Position numbers and translations under genes: made by a program. This document shows positions 60,683 to 64,000 of a DNA stretch of 64,000 bases, in pieces; position 1 is the stretch's first letter; the number at the start of each line of letters is the position of its first letter. The notes under the pieces were generated by a model. That model worked only from the letters and a program-made list of their open reading frames with translations. It did no database searches and had not been told where the DNA came from. Origin of the DNA: Paenibacillus sp. FSL H8-0332 (GTDB lineage Bacteria; Bacillota; Bacilli; Paenibacillales; Paenibacillaceae). Location of the stretch: positions 3,038,001 to 3,102,000 of the forward strand of contig NZ_CP150145.1 of the NCBI RefSeq assembly GCF_037963835.1, given 5' to 3'.

Positions 60683-61846
60683 ATGGATAAGGTACGTTAT
60701 GGAATTATTGGCGTTGGGGGTATGGGGCGGACCCATGCACAGAGTCTGCTGAGTGATATTAAGGGGGCCGAGCTAACCGCCGTCTGCGACATCAGCCCTG
60801 AGCGGCTGGAATGGGCAGAGGAGCTTTTGCCGGATCATGTGCAGCGCTTTCTGTCGCCGGAGGAACTGTTCAAGTCCGGGGTCATTGATGCGGTGATGAT
60901 TGCCACCCCGCATTATGATCATCCGCCGCTGGCGATTGAAGCGCTGGGCTACGGGCTGCATGTTCTGATCGAGAAGCCTGCCGGTGTCTATACGAAGGCA
61001 GTACAGGAGATGAATGACGCCGCAGCGAAGTCTGACCGCAAATTCGGAATTATGTATAACCAGCGGACGAATCCGCTCTATCAGAAGCTGAGAGAATTGA
61101 TTCAGTCCGGGGAGCTGGGAGAGATCCGGCGCACGAATTGGATTATCACCAATTGGTACCGCTCTCAGAGCTACTATGATTCCGGCGGCTGGCGGGCGAC
61201 CTGGGGCGGGGAAGGCGGCGGAGTGCTGCTGAACCAGGACCCGCACCAGCTTGATCTCTGGCAGTGGACTACCGGAATGATGCCTAAGCGGGTACGCGCT
61301 TTTTGCCAGTTCGGGAAGTACCGGAATATTGAGGTTGAGGATGATGTGACCGCCTACGTGGAGTATGAGAATGGCGCAACCGGGCTGTTTATCACGACTA
61401 CAGGGGAAGCACCGGGGACGAACCGGTTCGAGATTACAGGCGACAACGGTAAAATCGTCATCGAAGACGGCACGCTGACCTTCTTCCGCCTTCGCACCCC
61501 TGAGCCGAAGTTCAATGCGGAATATACCGGGGGCTTCGGAGCGCCGGAATGCTGGAAATGCGAGATTCCGGTGGACTCCGGAAATGGAGAGCAGCATAAG
61601 GGGATTCTGCGTAACTTCACCAATGCGATTCTGCATGATGAGCCGCTATTGGCTCCGGGGGAAGAGGGCATTCACGGGCTGACCCTGTCCAATGCCATGT
61701 ATCTGTCTGCGTGGACCGACAACTGGGTGGACCTGCCGATCGACAGCGAGCTGTTCTATGAGAAGCTGATGGAGCAGGTGGAGAATTCGACTTTTCAGAA
61801 AGCTCCGGTCAGCCAGAAAGCCCTTGATGTATCGGGTACCCACTAG
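60683..61846 (+). CDS. Gfo/Idh/MocA family oxidoreductase
   Basis: A 387-residue dehydrogenase. Rossmann loop YGIIGVGGMGRTHAQSLL, EKP motif VLIEKPAGVY, and the catalytic LLNQDPHQLDLWQW with Asp and His. The C-terminal alpha/beta domain is complete. GGAAGGGAATGGGAG lies before the ATG. It is the first gene of an operon with a TIM-barrel isomerase and two further family members, a composition seen in inositol, scyllo-inositol or keto-sugar pathways. Exact substrate unknown. Confidence 0.88.
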   Translation: MDKVRYGIIGVGGMGRTHAQSLLSDIKGAELTAVCDISPERLEWAEELLPDHVQRFLSPEELFKSGVIDAVMIATPHYDHPPLAIEALGYGLHVLIEKPAGVYTKAVQEMNDAAAKSDRKFGIMYNQRTNPLYQKLRELIQSGELGEIRRTNWIITNWYRSQSYYDSGGWRATWGGEGGGVLLNQDPHQLDLWQWTTGMMPKRVRAFCQFGKYRNIEVEDDVTAYVEYENGATGLFITTTGEAPGTNRFEITGDNGKIVIEDGTLTFFRLRTPEPKFNAEYTGGFGAPECWKCEIPVDSGNGEQHKGILRNFTNAILHDEPLLAPGEEGIHGLTLSNAMYLSAWTDNWVDLPIDSELFYEKLMEQVENSTFQKAPVSQKALDVSGTH

Positions 61847-61890
61847 ATTAACTTTACTCTCTTACGCCAATTAAACTTATCTAGGAGTGG

Positions 61891-62676
61891 ATGAATACAA
61901 TGAACCGTTCAACGATTGCCGCCCAAATGTATACCCTGCGTGAATATACCCAGACGCCGGAAGCCTTGCGGGAGAGCCTGCGGAAGGTGAGCAGCATCGG
62001 GTACCAGGCTGTCCAGATCTCCGGGATCGGTCCCATGGACCCTAGGCTGGTGAAGGAATATGCCGATGAATTTAATCTGAAAATATGTGCGACACACGTT
62101 CCCTGGGACCGGCTGGTGAATGATCTGGATGCACTCGCCGCCGAACATAAGCTGTGGGACTGCAAATACATCGGTCTTGGCTCGCTGCCTGCGGAATATC
62201 AGACCAGCCAGGAGGGCTACCGCACCTTCGCCAAGCTGGCTTCCGGCATTGCACGTACACTTAAGGAAGAGTATGGTCTGCAATTAGTTTATCATAATCA
62301 TGATTTTGAATTTGAACGTTTTGACGGTCTGACCGGTATGGATGTGCTGCTGCAGGACAGTGATCCGGAGGTCTTCGGGTTCGAGCTGGATCTATACTGG
62401 GTTCAGGCGGGGGGCGGAGATCCTGTAGAGTGGATTCACAAGGTGGAAGGCAGAATGCAGGCCGTGCATTTCAAGGATATGACTATTCTAAACCGTAAGG
62501 CTGTGTTCGCTGAGATTGGCGAAGGCAATATGAATTATGGAGCGATTATTGATGCCTGCCGCAGGACGGGTGTGGAATGGCATATCGTAGAGCAGGATGT
62601 ATGCCAGCGTGATCCGTTCGAGAGCCTGGAGATCAGCCTCCGGCATCTGCATTCCAGATTGGAGGTGCAAGCATGA
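61891..62676 (+). CDS. sugar phosphate isomerase/epimerase family, TIM barrel
   Basis: A 261-residue xylose-isomerase-like barrel. Metal-binding positions appear in LVYHNHDFEFE (His, Glu), GFELDLYWVQAGG (Glu, Asp), VHFKDM (His) and WHIVEQD (Glu). Two ATGs at 61891 and 61900 compete and AGGAG at 61883-61887 lies between optimal distances for both; the first is used here. It overlaps the next gene by four bases (ATGA). Likely partner of the flanking dehydrogenases in isomerising their keto product. Confidence 0.85.
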   Translation: MNTMNRSTIAAQMYTLREYTQTPEALRESLRKVSSIGYQAVQISGIGPMDPRLVKEYADEFNLKICATHVPWDRLVNDLDALAAEHKLWDCKYIGLGSLPAEYQTSQEGYRTFAKLASGIARTLKEEYGLQLVYHNHDFEFERFDGLTGMDVLLQDSDPEVFGFELDLYWVQAGGGDPVEWIHKVEGRMQAVHFKDMTILNRKAVFAEIGEGNMNYGAIIDACRRTGVEWHIVEQDVCQRDPFESLEISLRHLHSRLEVQA

Positions 62677-63761
62677 GCCGCAAGGATGGAATGATGTATG
62701 CCCCGGTACATGAGGCGAAGCCAGTGGTGGGACCGGGTGAATTCGTAATCGCCGCGCTGGCACTGGATCATGGGCATATCTACGGGATGTGCAACGGGCT
62801 GGTAGAAGCGGGAGCCGAGCTGAAGTGGGTATACGATCCTGATCCCGAGAAGGTAAAAGCGTTCCAGAACAAGTATCCCGGCGTCAGAGCCGCACGCTCT
62901 GCTGAAGAGATTCTTGAAGATCCTGAGGTCCGGCTCGTAGCAGCAGCGGCCGTTCCTTCGGAGCGCGGTCCGCTCGGTCTGCGCGTGATGGCACACGGGA
63001 AGGATTATTTTACAGACAAATCTCCGTTCACTTCTCTGGACCAGCTCGCGGCAGCACGCCTTCAGGTGGAGCAGACGGGGCAGAAATACATGACGTATTA
63101 CAGTGAAAGACTGCATGTAGAGAGCGCTGTCTATGCCGGTCAGCTGGTGCAGCAGGGGACGATTGGCCGTGTGCTTCAGGTCATGGGACTGGGTCCGCAC
63201 CGGTTAAATGCACCCAGCCGGCCGGAATGGTTCTTCCAGCGTGACAAATACGGCGGCATTCTCTGTGATATCGGCAGCCATCAGATTGAACAGTTCCTCT
63301 TCTATGCGGGCTGCCGTGATGCCAAGGTACTGCACAGCAAGGTCGCCAACTACAACAATCCGGCCTACCCCGAGCTGGAGGATTACGGTGATGCTACGCT
63401 GGTTGGGGATAACGGGGCTACACAGTATTTTCGCGTGGACTGGTTCACTCCGGCTGGGCTCGGGACCTGGGGCGACGGACGGACGATCATTCTCGGTACG
63501 GAAGGCTATATCGAACTGCGCAAATACAGCGATATCGGCCGCTCCAGCACCCCGGATCATGTCTTCTGGGTAGACGGCGAGGGAGAGCATTATGAGCATG
63601 TGGCCGGGAAGATCGGCTTCCCGTTCTTCGGTGAGCTGATTCTCGACTGCCTGGAACGGACCGAGAAGGCGATGACCCAGGAGCATGCGTTCAAGGCGGC
63701 TGAGCTGTGTCTGGAGGCACAGCGGCAAGCGGTGAATCTGACCCCGGATACGCTCAAATAG
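62673..63761 (+). CDS. Gfo/Idh/MocA family oxidoreductase
   Basis: A 362-residue protein of the same superfamily. The Rossmann part begins with FVIAALALDHGHIYGMCNGL, so the canonical GxGxxG is lost. The next part has KDYFTDKSPFTSL where others carry EKP, with Asp-Lys in place of Glu-Lys; the Lys is kept. The C-terminal part has GGILCDIGSHQIEQFLFYAG with Asp and His. Such members are common beside other Gfo/Idh/MocA genes and may use a different cofactor geometry. The start overlaps the isomerase stop by four bases. Confidence 0.82.
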   Translation: MSRKDGMMYAPVHEAKPVVGPGEFVIAALALDHGHIYGMCNGLVEAGAELKWVYDPDPEKVKAFQNKYPGVRAARSAEEILEDPEVRLVAAAAVPSERGPLGLRVMAHGKDYFTDKSPFTSLDQLAAARLQVEQTGQKYMTYYSERLHVESAVYAGQLVQQGTIGRVLQVMGLGPHRLNAPSRPEWFFQRDKYGGILCDIGSHQIEQFLFYAGCRDAKVLHSKVANYNNPAYPELEDYGDATLVGDNGATQYFRVDWFTPAGLGTWGDGRTIILGTEGYIELRKYSDIGRSSTPDHVFWVDGEGEHYEHVAGKIGFPFFGELILDCLERTEKAMTQEHAFKAAELCLEAQRQAVNLTPDTLK

Positions 63762-63799
63762 TTGCAGGACAGCTAGCAGAAGATCGGAAGGTGGTTAAG

Positions 63800-64000
63800 A
63801 TGAATACCAATGGAGCAGCGATTATCGGCTGTGGGGCGATTGCCCCGCTGCATGCCAGAGCCATTGCTTCGATAGAGAATGCGCAGCTGGTAGCCGTGGT
63901 GGACAGTGACCCTGTTCAGGCAGCACAGTCTGCTCAGGATTACGAATGTGAAGGCCTGACAGATTACAGGGAACTGCTGGAACGTGCAGATATCGGCATC
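63800..64000 (+). CDS. Gfo/Idh/MocA family oxidoreductase, 5' part
   Basis: The gene is cut by the window end after 67 codons. GGAAGGTGG at 63786-63794 precedes the ATG. The N-terminus reads GAAIIGCGAIAPLHARAIAS, a standard NAD-binding loop, followed by LVAVVDSDPVQAA and the second part of the Rossmann fold. It is the fourth gene of the operon that starts at 60683 and lies 38 bases after the previous stop. Confidence 0.8.
   Translation, partial: MNTNGAAIIGCGAIAPLHARAIASIENAQLVAVVDSDPVQAAQSAQDYECEGLTDYRELLERADIGI

Overview
The window looks like a stretch of a Paenibacillus-type chromosome (Bacillota). Reasons: strong GGAGG-type ribosome-binding sites with some TTG and GTG starts; medium-to-high GC; many AraC, TetR, MerR, MarR and GntR regulators next to sugar-handling genes; spore-former families (YetF/DUF421 and DUF1657); and LmrA/LmrB-like and HssRS/HrtBA-like modules. 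I see no rRNA, tRNA, insertion sequence, phage gene or CRISPR array. The first and last genes are cut by the window edges.

Layout. 1-8270: an epimerase fragment, small conserved genes, a TetR regulator with an LmrB-like exporter, a PadR regulator translationally coupled to a divergent SEDS (FtsW/RodA-like) membrane protein, a secreted VanX-type dipeptidase and a secreted stalk-domain protein. 8330-12650: a second TetR/exporter pair, then an EamA exporter divergent from a LysR regulator. 12724-18320: an unusual catabolic locus with a PucR-like regulator, an M20 amidohydrolase, two tandem 6-oxocamphor-hydrolase-like crotonases and an L-serine-dehydratase-family enzyme. 18511-22734: Gfo/Idh/MocA oxidoreductases, a TIM-barrel isomerase and an AraC regulator. 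23039-32280: a methyltransferase-like protein, DUF1657 and YetF, an aldo/keto reductase, a MoxR/DUF58/DUF4129 operon, MerR with an alpha/beta hydrolase behind a textbook MerR promoter, and azlCD.

32844-43630: a GH42 beta-galactosidase divergent from an AraC regulator; a four-gene operon (large secreted protein, MacB-like ATPase and permease, MacA-like adaptor) preceded by phased 10-bp repeats; and a GH3 lipoprotein. 43746-50081: ferritin, a manganese-type CDF exporter, a Nudix/NrtR-like protein, hemerythrin, HIT, an Rpn-like nuclease and a phosphoesterase. 50253-55908: MarR with an NmrA-like reductase, then heme sensing and efflux genes (hssR-hssS-hrtB-hrtA-like) with a candidate HssR direct repeat. 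55975-59134: hexuronate catabolism (SDR fructuronate reductase, GntR, uxaC) around a 42-bp near-perfect palindrome. 59691-64000: AraC with a Gfo/Idh/MocA and isomerase operon that runs off the end.

Three intergenic regions carry repeats. Two copies of a roughly 125-bp element (45546-45672 and 53851-53972) fold into the same multi-stem structure with several compensatory base-pair changes. Two other gaps (32420-32625 and 59285-59590) hold degenerate repeats of about 50 bp. These, the crotonase locus, the SEDS/PadR pair and the phased repeats at 35966-36016 are the points most worth a second look.
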